Positions 1-8,386 of a stretch of 27,840 nucleotides of DNA are shown in pieces. A model generated the notes under the pieces. That model made no database searches. It was not told where the DNA came from and saw nothing but the letters and a program-made list of their open reading frames with translations. This stretch comes from an uncultured Gammaproteobacteria bacterium. GTDB lineage: Bacteria > Pseudomonadota > Gammaproteobacteria > GCA-2729495. The DNA is taken from contig CAMYJV010000022.1 in assembly GCA_947258805.1 (NCBI GenBank), positions 1-27,840 on the forward strand, in the 5' to 3' direction. The stretch's first letter is position 1, and each line of letters starts with the position of its first letter. Both the position numbers and the translations under genes were made by a program.

Positions 1-3
1 ACT

Positions 4-152
4 GCCGCCGCCGTGGGCCGTTAGCTCTTCCGGGCTAAACCTCACTCGCACATCCATGTGCTCCCTCGGATCGGCCCTCCGTCGCTCCCGCCATCCATGG
101 CTCCGCTCCTCCGGGACGACGCCCGGAAGAGCTAACGGCCCACGGCGGCGGC
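4..152. repeat. Perfect 32-bp inverted repeat with 85-bp spacer
   Basis: Bases 4-35 are the exact reverse complement of 121-152. Both arms contain GTTAGCTCTTCCGGGC or its complement plus a GCC-triplet tail. The match ends sharply on both sides. The 85-bp spacer has no gene. A perfect long arm in otherwise unconstrained DNA suggests a recent origin, for example a MITE-like or REP-like palindromic unit or a foldback element. No transposase and no target duplication were recognised. Confidence 0.85.
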
Positions 153-260
153 GTGAATCGGCAGCGGGGCGTTTTGGACCCTGCACGAAACCATCACGGT
201 TTCCAGAAAGCCGTCAGGCGCGCTGGCCACGCAAGAACCCACCACCAACGTCAGCGGGCG

Positions 261-459
261 GGCCGGCCAGTCTTGCCCGTGACAGTCAGCCGGCTTGCCG
301 AGCAGCGCAGCGAGCGAGGGATCAGCCCGAAGGGGCCGCGCAGGGATGCGCGGCTCCGGGAGAGGGGCCAGGGATGGCCCGTCTCCCGGACCCCGATGCG
401 AGTGAGCAGCGCAGGGCACCCGCAGGGCAAGCCGGCGTCACGGGCAAGACTGGCCGGCC
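261..459. repeat. Long imperfect inverted repeat
   Basis: Bases 261-283 are the exact reverse complement of 437-459 (23 bp). After a 5-base bulge at 284-288, bases 289-299 pair exactly with 426-436. The arms enclose about 126 bp. The right arm is also part of the direct repeat unit listed at 384-686, so the same sequence block is present in both orientations. This is the arrangement seen in composite REP/BIME-like clusters. Confidence 0.75.
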
Positions 460-686
460 TGCACGCGATGGAGGGGCGACAAACTTGGACCGGCGGGTGG
501 CCCCGTGTCCCGGACCCCGACGTGAGTGAGCAGCGCAGGGCACCCGCAGGGCAAGCCGGCGTGACGGGCACAGACCCCGGCGCGCCCGCGGTGGAGAGAC
601 GACTCAGCTGGACCGGGCGGGTGACCCGTGTTCCGGACCCCGGCGTGACGGGCAGACACACCGGCCCGCTCGCGGTGGAGAGACGA
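384..686. repeat. Tandem direct repeat, about 124-bp period, 2.5 copies
   Basis: A block beginning TCCCGGACCCC recurs at 384, 508 and about 632. Bases 401-438 are identical to 525-562, a shift of exactly 124. The third copy is shortened by about 40 bp: it lacks the 38-bp core but keeps CGGCGTGACGGGCA and the end block CGCGGTGGAGAGACGA (587-602 and 671-686). The copies have diverged in their middle parts. The cluster ends about 20 bp before the tesA stop codon. No protein-coding explanation is evident. Confidence 0.75.
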
Positions 687-707
687 AGAACCCGAGGTCG
701 GGGGGTC

Positions 708-1370
708 TTAAGGAATAGCCGTGCTGGCCTCCATTGCTGCAGCGCTTTTGGAGAGCAATGGTTTCAGGGCCGTCCACGCGTTTTCGAGGAGCACCGGCTG
801 GCCATCGGCGTTCGGGTGGATCATGTCCGGCAGCAGCTTCTCGGGCTGCAGGGCGACGCCGTCCATGAAGAACGGGATCAAAGCCACTTCCTGCTCCTGG
901 GCGACCTCGGCGTAGACCTCGGCGAATGCGTCGGTGTAGGAGGCGCCGTAGTTTGGCGGTAGCTGCATGCCCGCCAGCACCACCTGTGACCCGGCATCCC
1001 GGGTCAGGGCCACCATGCGTTCCAGGTTCTTGCGAATGATCGGTACCGGGGTGGCCCGCAGGCCGTCGTTGCCGCCGAGCTCAAGCAGGGTAATCTCGGG
1101 CTGGTGGCGCTCCAGCGCCCTGGGCAGCCGGCGCAGGCCGCCACCGGTGGTATCGCCACTGATACTGGCATTGACCACCCGATATTCGTAACCTTCTGCG
1201 CTCAGCCGGTCCTGCAACAATGCCACCCAGCCGTCGGAGACCTCGATGCCGAAACCGGCGCTGAGGCTGTCACCCACTACCAGGATGGCCGGCAGTGAAG
1301 AATTGGCGGACAGGGACCCCGCAACCGCCCAGAGCAGCAGGACGAATACTCCTTTTATGAATAACCGCAT
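708..1370 (-). CDS. tesA: TesA-like GDSL esterase/lysophospholipase (thioesterase I)
   Basis: This is a periplasmic SGNH-family hydrolase of 220 residues, the usual size for TesA, acting on acyl-thioesters, aryl esters or lysophospholipids. The N-terminus is a signal peptide (basic MRLFIKG, a hydrophobic run to about residue 20, likely cleavage near SLSA). All four SGNH blocks are visible: GDSL with nucleophile Ser35, SGDT with Gly73, GGND with Asn101, and DMIHPN with Asp182 and His185. The start is the Met that begins the signal peptide. The frame stays open for 74 more codons upstream, but those lie antisense to ybbA and make no sense as protein. It is divergent from the ABC gene ybbA, the arrangement found in E. 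coli (tesA | ybbA-ybbP). The two start codons overlap, and no Shine-Dalgarno is seen. Annotation is firm; the physiological substrate is not. Confidence 0.93.
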   Translation of the reverse strand: MRLFIKGVFVLLLWAVAGSLSANSSLPAILVVGDSLSAGFGIEVSDGWVALLQDRLSAEGYEYRVVNASISGDTTGGGLRRLPRALERHQPEITLLELGGNDGLRATPVPIIRKNLERMVALTRDAGSQVVLAGMQLPPNYGASYTDAFAEVYAEVAQEQEVALIPFFMDGVALQPEKLLPDMIHPNADGQPVLLENAWTALKPLLSKSAAAMEASTAIP

Positions 1371-2040
1371 GGATGACACTGTGTTGCGCACTGAGGCTCT
1401 GAGCAAGGACGTTAGCAGCCCGGAGGGTACGCTGACCATACTTGATGACGTCAGCATTGCCATTAATGCCGGCGAGTCCGTGGCCCTGGTGGGACCGTCC
1501 GGGGCGGGCAAGACCACGCTGCTGGCCCTGCTGGCGGGGCTGGACCGGCCCAGCAGCGGCCACGTGTGGCTTTGCGGCAAAGACCTGACCACCCTCGACG
1601 AGGACGGCCGGGCCCGTTTGCGCGGTGACCGGGTGGGTTTCGTCTTCCAGTCCTTTCACCTGGTGCCGTCACTCACGGCGCTGGAAAACGTCATGCTGCC
1701 GCTGGAACTCACCGGCGAAGCGCGGTCGCGCGAGCGGGCCAAAGAGGCGCTGGAGTCCGTGGGTCTCGACGGTCGGCTCGGGCATTACCCGAATCAGCTG
1801 TCCGGTGGTGAAAAGCAGCGTGTCGCGATTTCCCGCGCTTTCATCACCAGCCCCGAGATCCTGTTTGCAGACGAACCCACCGGCAATCTCGACACCGGCA
1901 CGGGTGACCGGGTGGCCTCGCTGCTGTTTGAGCTGAACCGGGAGTCGCGCACCACGCTGGTGCTCGTGACCCACGACCGTGAACTGGCCGCGCGCTGCGA
2001 TCGGGTCGTGGAGCTGGCGGCTGGCAAGGTGGTGGCATGA
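1369..2040 (+). CDS. ybbA: ABC transporter ATP-binding protein (YbbA/LolD type)
   Basis: ATPase subunit of an ABC system of the LolD/MacB/YbbA class, 223 residues from the ATG at 1369. Walker A is GPSGAGKT (about residues 42-49), followed by a Q-loop in FVFQSFHLVPS, the signature LSGGEKQR, Walker B ILFADEPTG and the H-loop VTHD. It pairs with the FtsX-like permease ybbP, whose start at 2037 overlaps this gene's stop by four bases (ATGA). In E. coli the same pair sits divergent from tesA. The role of YbbAP is poorly known; lipid or lipoprotein-linked export is suggested by family resemblance only. Alternative starts are ATG 1357, which would overlap tesA further, and GTG 1381. None has a clear ribosome binding site. 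Confidence 0.92.
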   Translation: MDDTVLRTEALSKDVSSPEGTLTILDDVSIAINAGESVALVGPSGAGKTTLLALLAGLDRPSSGHVWLCGKDLTTLDEDGRARLRGDRVGFVFQSFHLVPSLTALENVMLPLELTGEARSRERAKEALESVGLDGRLGHYPNQLSGGEKQRVAISRAFITSPEILFADEPTGNLDTGTGDRVASLLFELNRESRTTLVLVTHDRELAARCDRVVELAAGKVVA

Positions 2041-4462
2041 GCGGTTTGCGATTTGGCCTGCGCACACTCTGGCGCGACTCGCGCACCGGCGAGCTGGCGG
2101 TGCTGCTGGCTGCCATCGTGATTGCGGTCACTGCAATGACCGCCGTGGGATTTTTCACCGACCGGGTCGGCAGCGCGATCCGGACCCAGGCCAGTGCCGT
2201 GCTCGCCGGCGATCTCGAACTGAGTTCCACCGACCCGATTCCCGGCGAGTATCTTGCCGAAGCGCGGTCGCGCGGCCTGGAAGTGCGGTCAGCGAGGGTT
2301 ACCCGTTGCGCGGCGAACTGCTGGTTTCGCCGCAGATGTTCGGCGATGCGGTGCGAGCCGACGGCATTCCGCCGCAGGGCGAAGCATGGGCCGAACCGGG
2401 TCTGCTGGCGCGACTGGATGTGGATGTCGGCGCAACGCTGGTAGTGGGCGAGTCCAGCGTGAAGGTGACGCGCGTGCTCGACTACCAGCCCGGGCAGGGC
2501 GTGGGCGGCTTCGCGCAGCTGGCGGCGGGCCTGATGGTCAATATTGCCGATATTCCCGCATTCGACGTGATCCGGCCGGGCAGCCGTATCACGTATCGCC
2601 ATCTCTATGCCGGCGATTCAGGCGCGGTGGATGACTGGCGGGCATGGCTGAAGCCACGCCTGAGCGAGGGTGTGCGAATGCGCGGGCTGGAAGATGCCGG
2701 CGAACAGATTACTGCCGCTATCGATCGCGCCCAGCGCTTCCTGACCCTGGCGTCCCTGGTCACGGTGATCCTTGCCGCCGTGGCCACCGCGATGGCTGCG
2801 CGGCGCTATGCCCTGCGCCACCTGGACACCATTGCGCTGATGAAAAGCCTCGGTGCAACCCAGGGCTTCATCCTGGTCAGCACGCTGGCGCAGCTCGGCC
2901 TGGTAATTGTTATCACGGCGGCCATTGGTACTGCCCTGGGCTACGGCGCCCAGCAGGTCCTGGTGGCCATCGGTGCGAGCGTGCTGCGGGTCGAGTTGCC
3001 GCCGGCATCCTGGTTTGCCGGCGCCCTCGGGCTGCTGACCGCCGCCACCATCACAGTGGGTTTCGCGCTGCCGCACCTGCTGCAACTGAAAGACACGCCG
3101 CCGATGCGGGTGTTGCGGCATGACCTGCCGCCACCGCAGCTGGGTACCGGGCTGAGCTACGGGATCGCCATTGCCGCGCTGCTGTTCATGATCGGCGCCA
3201 TCGTTCGCGACCTCCTGATGCTGGGGCTTGTTGCCGGCGGGCTGATCCTGGTGGCTGTCATCGCAGTGGGCGGCGGCTGGTTGCTCGTCATCGCTTTTAC
3301 CCGCTTTCGCGGCGCAGCCGGGGTAGCCTGGCGTTACGGGCTGGCGAACATTTCCCGGCGTGGCAGCGAGAGCGTAGTGCAGATCGTGGCCTTTGCCCTG
3401 AGCTTGATGGTCTTGCTGTTGCTGACCCTGGTGCGCAGCGACCTGCTCACCGAGTGGCAGCGTACGGTGCCTGAAGACGCGCCGAACTACTTCCTGATCA
3501 ATATCGAACCGGAAGAGTGGCCGGGCATTCGCGAGTTCTTTGTCCGCGAGACGGGCGCCGCGCCGGACTTTCTGCCCTTTCTCCGGGGCCGCGTGACCCG
3601 CGTGAAGGGCCAGCCCATCGACGACTACGAGTTTCCGAATCCCCGTGGCCGGAACTTTGCGCAACGTGAGGGGAATTTGACCTGGCGCGGCGAGTTGCCG
3701 GATACCAACGAAGTCCGAGACGGGCAGTGGTGGAGCGCTGCGAACCCTGCCGAGATCGAAGCCTCCATCGAAGTGGGCATTGCTCGGGATCTCGGCATCA
3801 GTGTGGGTGACACCATTGGCTTCAACGTTGGCGGTGAAGATGTCGATGCAAGGGTCACCAGCCTGCGCTTCGTCGAGTGGGACTCCATGCGCCCGAACTT
3901 CTTCGTGATGCTGTCACCCGGGCTGGCGGAAGAATTGCCGCAAACCTACATCGCGAGCGTTTTCATCCCGCCGGAGAAGCGTCGCATGCTGAGCGGTTTC
4001 ATTCGCGAGTTTCCCAGCGTGACCTTGCTGGACCTGGAAGTCATTCTGCGGCAGGTGCGCATGATCATTGAACGGGCGTCGCTGGCGGTGCAGTACGTGT
4101 TTCTGTTCACGCTGCTCGCAGGAATTACGGTGCTGCTCGCCGCGATCCAGGTGACGAAAGACGAACGCCGCTTCGAGAGCGCGATTCTGCATACCCTCGG
4201 CGCCGGCCGTCGCAAGATCATGCAGGGCCTGGCTGTGGAGTTCACCGCCCTTGGCATGATGGCTGGGCTGCTGGCCGCCTTTGGAGCGACCGCCGTGGGC
4301 TGGGTCGTGGCCGAACAGGCGTTCGAGCTGGACTACGGACTCAACCCGTGGCTGTGGCTGGCGGGCTGCGTTGCCGGCGCTGCGGTCGTGGGTTTCTGCG
4401 GCACACTTGCCACTCGCGGCGCGGTCAACGAGCCGCCGGTGGCGGTGCTTCGCGAAGGCTGA
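2037..4462 (+). pseudogene. ybbP: FtsX-like ABC permease (YbbP), internal deletion with frameshift
   Basis: Large inner-membrane permease partner of YbbA, with an N-terminal membrane segment, periplasmic domains, and FtsX-type membrane blocks at both the middle and the C-terminus (for example TLASLVTVILAAVATAMAARR and the final helices before 4462). The reading frame is broken. Translation from ATG 2037 is YbbP-like up to RGLEV (GTG at 2283-2285). The protein then resumes in a different frame at VSEGYPLRGEL (from 2288) and stays open to the TGA at 4460-4462. Compared with the E. coli protein as I recall it, about 22-23 residues between those two blocks are missing, so this is a deletion of roughly 70 bp that also shifts frame, not a single-base slip. 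Either the gene is dead or the assembly has lost sequence here. The remaining 720-odd codons show no further decay, so any lesion is recent or artefactual. Confidence 0.85.
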
Positions 4463-4469
4463 GCTCCAG

Positions 4470-5468
4470 TTACACCACGCGGTTTCGCGTCTCACCGCGC
4501 TGGAACGCCGCTACATTCGCCGCCAGTTCATCGATGGCCCGCTGGCGTGCCTCGTGCGCGGCCCATGCCATGTGCGGTGTGACAATCAGGTTTGGCAGCT
4601 GGGCTTGCAGCAACGGGTGATCTGCCGACGGCGGTTCGGTATCGAGTACGTCGATGCCTGCGCCGCCCAGTTGCCCGTCGTTGAGTGCCGCAAGCAGGGC
4701 CGTCGGCTCCACCAGCGCGCCCCGTGCGGTGTTGATCAGGATGGCATCCGGGCGCATCCGTGCCAGCGCTGCCTGGTTGATCAATTTCAGGGTCTCGCGC
4801 GCCAGCGGGCAGTGCAGGCTCAGGTAGTCGGCGCGCGCCAGCAGCGCGCCGAAGCCGATTCGAGGCACGCCGGCGCGGCTCACGTTGTACAGGTGTGACT
4901 CGTCATCGAGCCGATAAGGCTGGCGGGCGGCGAGCACCTGCAGGCCGAATGCCCTGGCGGTGTCGGCAACGGCTCGCCCTAGCGTGCCCAGGCCCACTAT
5001 CCCCAAGGTCTTGCCGGCCAGCTCCCGCACCGGTGGCTCCAGCAGGCAGAACTGCGCGCCGCCGGACCAGTCGCCGCGGGCCACTCGAGCCCGGTAGTCG
5101 GCCAGGCGCTGGTTCAGAGTCAGCAGCAGCGCAAATACGTGCTGCACGACAGATGGGGTGCAGTAGTCGCGAATATTGGTGACCGCGATCCCACGGGCCT
5201 TTGCCGCTTCGAGATCCACATTGTCGGTGCCGGTGGCTGCCAGGCAGATCAGTCGCAACTGCCCGGCGGCCAGGAGCGTGTCCCGGTCTAGCAGCACCTT
5301 GTTAACGAACACGATCCCGGCGTTGGCGATCCTGACGGCGCGCTGATCGCTCGGTGTAGCGCCGAAAAACTCACAGTCGGGCAACAAACGCGTGAGCGGA
5401 CTGCGGTCGGTATCTGTGGCGCCCAGGCTGTCGAAGTCCAGAAAAACTGCCCGCATCGCGGGCCTCAC
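4470..5468 (-). CDS. D-2-hydroxyacid dehydrogenase (hydroxypyruvate/glycerate type)
   Basis: NAD(P)H-linked 2-hydroxyacid dehydrogenase of 332 residues, a normal length. The Rossmann fingerprint is GLGTLG (about residue 156), and the catalytic Arg, Glu and His lie in NTARGAL, DVLDTEPP and TPHMAWA. The substrate-side N-terminal region includes CLAATGTDNVD. The combination resembles glycerate dehydrogenase/hydroxypyruvate reductase, but specificity within this family cannot be read securely from sequence. The start taken is GTG at 5468, which overlaps the upstream ppc-like stop by four bases (GTGA); ATG at 5456 is an alternative. The overlap implies translational coupling with the PEP carboxylase homologue. 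Its 3' end faces that of ybbP with 7 bp between them. Confidence 0.88.
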   Translation of the reverse strand: MRPAMRAVFLDFDSLGATDTDRSPLTRLLPDCEFFGATPSDQRAVRIANAGIVFVNKVLLDRDTLLAAGQLRLICLAATGTDNVDLEAAKARGIAVTNIRDYCTPSVVQHVFALLLTLNQRLADYRARVARGDWSGGAQFCLLEPPVRELAGKTLGIVGLGTLGRAVADTARAFGLQVLAARQPYRLDDESHLYNVSRAGVPRIGFGALLARADYLSLHCPLARETLKLINQAALARMRPDAILINTARGALVEPTALLAALNDGQLGGAGIDVLDTEPPSADHPLLQAQLPNLIVTPHMAWAAHEARQRAIDELAANVAAFQRGETRNRVV

Positions 5469-8236
5469 CCGGTGTCCTGAATACCGCGGGCGATGCCGTT
5501 CACGCTGGCAACCAGCGCGGAGAAAATTTCTTCGTCCTGCCGGTTGCTGGCGCGCCAGCGGCGCAGCAGATCCACCTGCAGCAGATTCATCGGGTCGACG
5601 TAGGGGTTGCGCAGCCGAATTGATCGGCGCAACGCTGTCTGCCGTTCCAGCAGCACCTGTTGCTCCTTGATTCGCAACAGCGTTTCGACACTGAGGTCGA
5701 ATTCCACGCGCATGCCGGGGAAGAAACGCTCGTGCAGCTCACCGGACAGTTGTGAATAGCGGCTGGCGATATTCAGGTCAGCCTTGCCAAGCACCATTTC
5801 GAGATCGGACAGCAGCGATGCGAAGAACGGCCACCGGCGGCGCATCTCACGAATAGTGTCGATCCCGGCCCGGTCGATGGCCGCCGCGAGGCCAGTGCCC
5901 GCGCCATACCAGCCCGGCAGCAGGTTACGACACTGGCTCCACGAAAAATCCCAAGGCACCGTGCGCAGGCTCTGCAAGCCATTCTGCATTGGGTCGCCGC
6001 CCGCCGGATGTTGCATCTTCTGGATCGCATCTACCGGTGTGGCTGCCAGAAAATAGGTGTAGAAGTCCTCATTGCCGTACACCAGGGCCTGGTAGCGCGC
6101 CCGACTGGCCTCGGCGATCATGTCCACGACTTCGCCCCAGCGCTGCAGCTGCTCTGGTGCAAGTTCGTCGGGCAGTGCCGTTGCCACCGCCACTGCGCTC
6201 ACGGCCTGCTCCAGAGTGCGCACAGCGATGCCGCGTAAACCGTACTTGGAATTCACCATGCCGCCCCGCTCGGTGGCCCGCAGGCGCCCGCGCACCGCGC
6301 CTGGCGGCGCGCCCACCACGGCGGCGTGGGTTTTGCCGCCGCCGCGACTAATGGTGCCGCCGCGCCCGTGGCAAAGCGTTGGTTCCACGCCGCCGGCGTC
6401 GAGCACCCGGACGAGGTCTGCCTGTGCCTTGTACAGGGACCAGCGCGCGCGGATCATGCCGCTGTCCATGTTGCTGTCGGAATAACTGACCACTACGGTC
6501 TGGCGATTCTCACGACACTGCAGGTGTTCCCGGTAGACAGGATTGTTCAGCAGCTCGGCCATGGTGGCGCCGCAGCGGCTGAGGTCTTCCACGGTTTCGA
6601 AATGCGGTGCTATATCCAGGGGCACCGTACCGTTGCGCTTGCGAAGTTCCGCCCAGCGCGCAAGCAGGATGACGGACAGCACGTCGTCAACGCCATGGGC
6701 CATGCTCACCACATACGGCCCGATAGCGCGCTTGCCGAAGCGCCGGCGGCAAAAGGCAATGGCCTGGAATACGGCCAGGTCGCGCCGGGTTTCATTGTCG
6801 AGGTCCGCGCAGGGTGACTCGTTTCGTTCCAGTGCTTCGGCGATACGCCGCGACCGGTCCTGTTCAGACCGCTCCAGCCAGTCTTCTTCCCGCAGGCAGC
6901 GACCGACCACTCGACGGTTCACCAGCGCGTTCTGGCGGATGTCCAGGGTCATGAAATGAAAACCGAAGGTTTCCACGCGGCGGATCAGGCGCCGCACAAA
7001 AAACAGACCCGCATGATGGCCCTTGTTCTGTTGCAGGCTGTTACCAATCAGGTGCAGGTCTTTCTGGAATTCTTCCGGCGACTCGTAAGGAAATGCATCG
7101 TCGTCGAAGGTCGCCTGCAGCCGGGCCATGATCAGGCGCAGGAAGATCCGGTAGGGCATGTCCCGGTGGCGCAGCGGTATGCTGCCGGCGGCGTTCGGGA
7201 AGTGCTCGCCATACTCGGCAGAGCGCTCGATCAGATCCCTGGCAATGGTCGTTCGGCTGCCGGACTGGCTAAGTTTTTCCGCCAGCGTCCGGCATTCGCC
7301 ATGGTAGAGGTTCAGAACCAGGGCTCGCTGGCGCGACAGGGTCTCACGAATCGTGCGGGCGGTGGTTTCCGGCCGGCTGTCCATGTCACTCCCGATCCAC
7401 GACGCGAGACGGAACAGCGTGGGCAGTTCCGCTTCCGTAGTGTCTGCGTCGCAGACTTCTACCAGCGCTTCCCGCAGCGATTCGTAGAATACGGGTACGG
7501 CCCGATAAATGACCTCGGTGACGAAGAACAGCACATGTTCGAGTTCATCAAAGGAATCGCGCTCGCCCTCAGGTTGTTCCTCCGTCTGCCAGATTGACGT
7601 GATCTGGTCACGAATACTTTCGTAATGGGCGGCAGATTCCCGCGGGGTCAAAATTGGATTCTGAATTTCGATCAGGTGGCGCACGATTTCCTGCTGCTTT
7701 CGGAGGATCGTGCGCCGGGTTGGTTCCGACGGATGGGCCGTAAAAACGGGCTCCACCTGCATGTCGCGCAGCAGGCCAAGCATCGCGTCCAGGTCGAAGC
7801 CCGCGTCCCGCAAACGCATTAACGTCGCTTCCAGGCTGCCCGGCTGCTGTTGTTCGGAATCTTTCAGGTAGGCGCGCCGCCGGCGAATGCGGTGGACTTG
7901 TTCCGCCGTATTGACCAGCTGAAAGTAAGTGGAGAAAGCGCGGACGAAATCGCGGGCGAGATCCGTGGGCAAAGACTGCAGCAATATGTCGAGCCGCTGG
8001 CCCGCTTCACGATCGCCTTCGCGGCGGTCGATCGCCAGCCGCCGGGCGCGTTCCACCGTGTCGAACAGGGCCTCGCCGCCCTGCTCCTTCAGCAACTCGC
8101 CCATCATTTCGCCAAGGTCGTGCACGTCCTTGCGCAGGCCGGCATCCTTCGCGCTGAACTGAATGTCGCTGCGCTTTTCTGCAGGGCGCGCGGTGGGGTG
8201 CAGGCCGGTGGCTTCGTTGACTTGGCTGGGGGACAT
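5465..8236 (-). CDS. ppc: Divergent phosphoenolpyruvate carboxylase homologue
   Basis: Homologue of PEP carboxylase (PEP + bicarbonate to oxaloacetate), 923 residues, full length. Recognisable blocks in order: VFTAHPSE (conserved His), SWIGSDMDSRP, HFETVEDL (metal-binding Glu), YSDSNMD (metal-binding Asp), HGRGGTISRGGG, SLRTVPWDFSWSQ and the C-terminal QDTG. Several normally conserved positions are changed. The GGDRDGNP motif is GSDMDSRP (Arg to Met), SDSAKD is SDSNMD (Lys to Met), the GSRP arginine block is replaced by PAGGD, and the terminal RNTG/QNTG Asn is Asp. The fold is surely PEPC; normal catalysis is doubtful. Start chosen at MSPSQVNE; ATG at 8269, 33 bp upstream, is also possible, and neither has a good ribosome binding site. 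It is coupled to the downstream hydroxyacid dehydrogenase and divergent from an SLC13 permease. Confidence 0.85.
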   Translation of the reverse strand: MSPSQVNEATGLHPTARPAEKRSDIQFSAKDAGLRKDVHDLGEMMGELLKEQGGEALFDTVERARRLAIDRREGDREAGQRLDILLQSLPTDLARDFVRAFSTYFQLVNTAEQVHRIRRRRAYLKDSEQQQPGSLEATLMRLRDAGFDLDAMLGLLRDMQVEPVFTAHPSEPTRRTILRKQQEIVRHLIEIQNPILTPRESAAHYESIRDQITSIWQTEEQPEGERDSFDELEHVLFFVTEVIYRAVPVFYESLREALVEVCDADTTEAELPTLFRLASWIGSDMDSRPETTARTIRETLSRQRALVLNLYHGECRTLAEKLSQSGSRTTIARDLIERSAEYGEHFPNAAGSIPLRHRDMPYRIFLRLIMARLQATFDDDAFPYESPEEFQKDLHLIGNSLQQNKGHHAGLFFVRRLIRRVETFGFHFMTLDIRQNALVNRRVVGRCLREEDWLERSEQDRSRRIAEALERNESPCADLDNETRRDLAVFQAIAFCRRRFGKRAIGPYVVSMAHGVDDVLSVILLARWAELRKRNGTVPLDIAPHFETVEDLSRCGATMAELLNNPVYREHLQCRENRQTVVVSYSDSNMDSGMIRARWSLYKAQADLVRVLDAGGVEPTLCHGRGGTISRGGGKTHAAVVGAPPGAVRGRLRATERGGMVNSKYGLRGIAVRTLEQAVSAVAVATALPDELAPEQLQRWGEVVDMIAEASRARYQALVYGNEDFYTYFLAATPVDAIQKMQHPAGGDPMQNGLQSLRTVPWDFSWSQCRNLLPGWYGAGTGLAAAIDRAGIDTIREMRRRWPFFASLLSDLEMVLGKADLNIASRYSQLSGELHERFFPGMRVEFDLSVETLLRIKEQQVLLERQTALRRSIRLRNPYVDPMNLLQVDLLRRWRASNRQDEEIFSALVASVNGIARGIQDTG

Positions 8237-8386
8237 AATTGGCGGGATGGCGCGGCCGCAAAGGCCCATAGAGTCTAGCAGAAGCGGCGCTGTGGCGAGC
8301 CTCGCGCAAGACTGATTTGGCCGCGTCCCCGCCCCCCGCTATGCTCTGCTGCACCGAGGCCATCGCGCTTGCGCGCAGGAATTCTA

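Larger units (their letters stand above)
1..707. other. Gene-free repeat-rich region downstream of tesA
   Basis: No convincing gene is seen in these 700 bases. Open frames exist on both strands, but their translations are Pro/Arg/Gly-rich, mutually overlapping and match no family I recognise, as expected of GC-rich non-coding DNA. The stretch instead holds a perfect 32-bp inverted repeat (4-35 with 121-152), a small hairpin (187-192 with 198-203), a long imperfect inverted repeat (261-299 with 426-459) and a direct repeat of about 124 bp (384-686). It lies beyond the 3' end of tesA. What lies to its left is outside the window, so I cannot say whether it is an intergenic spacer, part of a mobile element or the edge of an integrated region. 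Confidence 0.7.

Noticed and set aside
384..686. CRISPR array
   Set aside because: The period of 124 bp, few copies, partial and inverted units, and absence of cas genes do not fit CRISPR.
153..962. Long plus-strand open frame of about 269 codons running across the repeat region into tesA
   Set aside because: It crosses repeats and runs antisense to tesA, whose SGNH motifs are certain. The translation is Pro/Arg/Gly-rich with no recognisable domain.
1371..1592. 74-codon N-terminal extension of tesA on the minus strand
   Set aside because: It lies antisense to ybbA, including Walker A, and would bury the signal peptide that starts at 1370.
2280..2300. Programmed ribosomal frameshifting in ybbP (and likewise in hslU at about 21306)
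   Set aside because: No slippery heptamer is present and about 20 conserved residues are missing at each junction, which frameshifting cannot supply.
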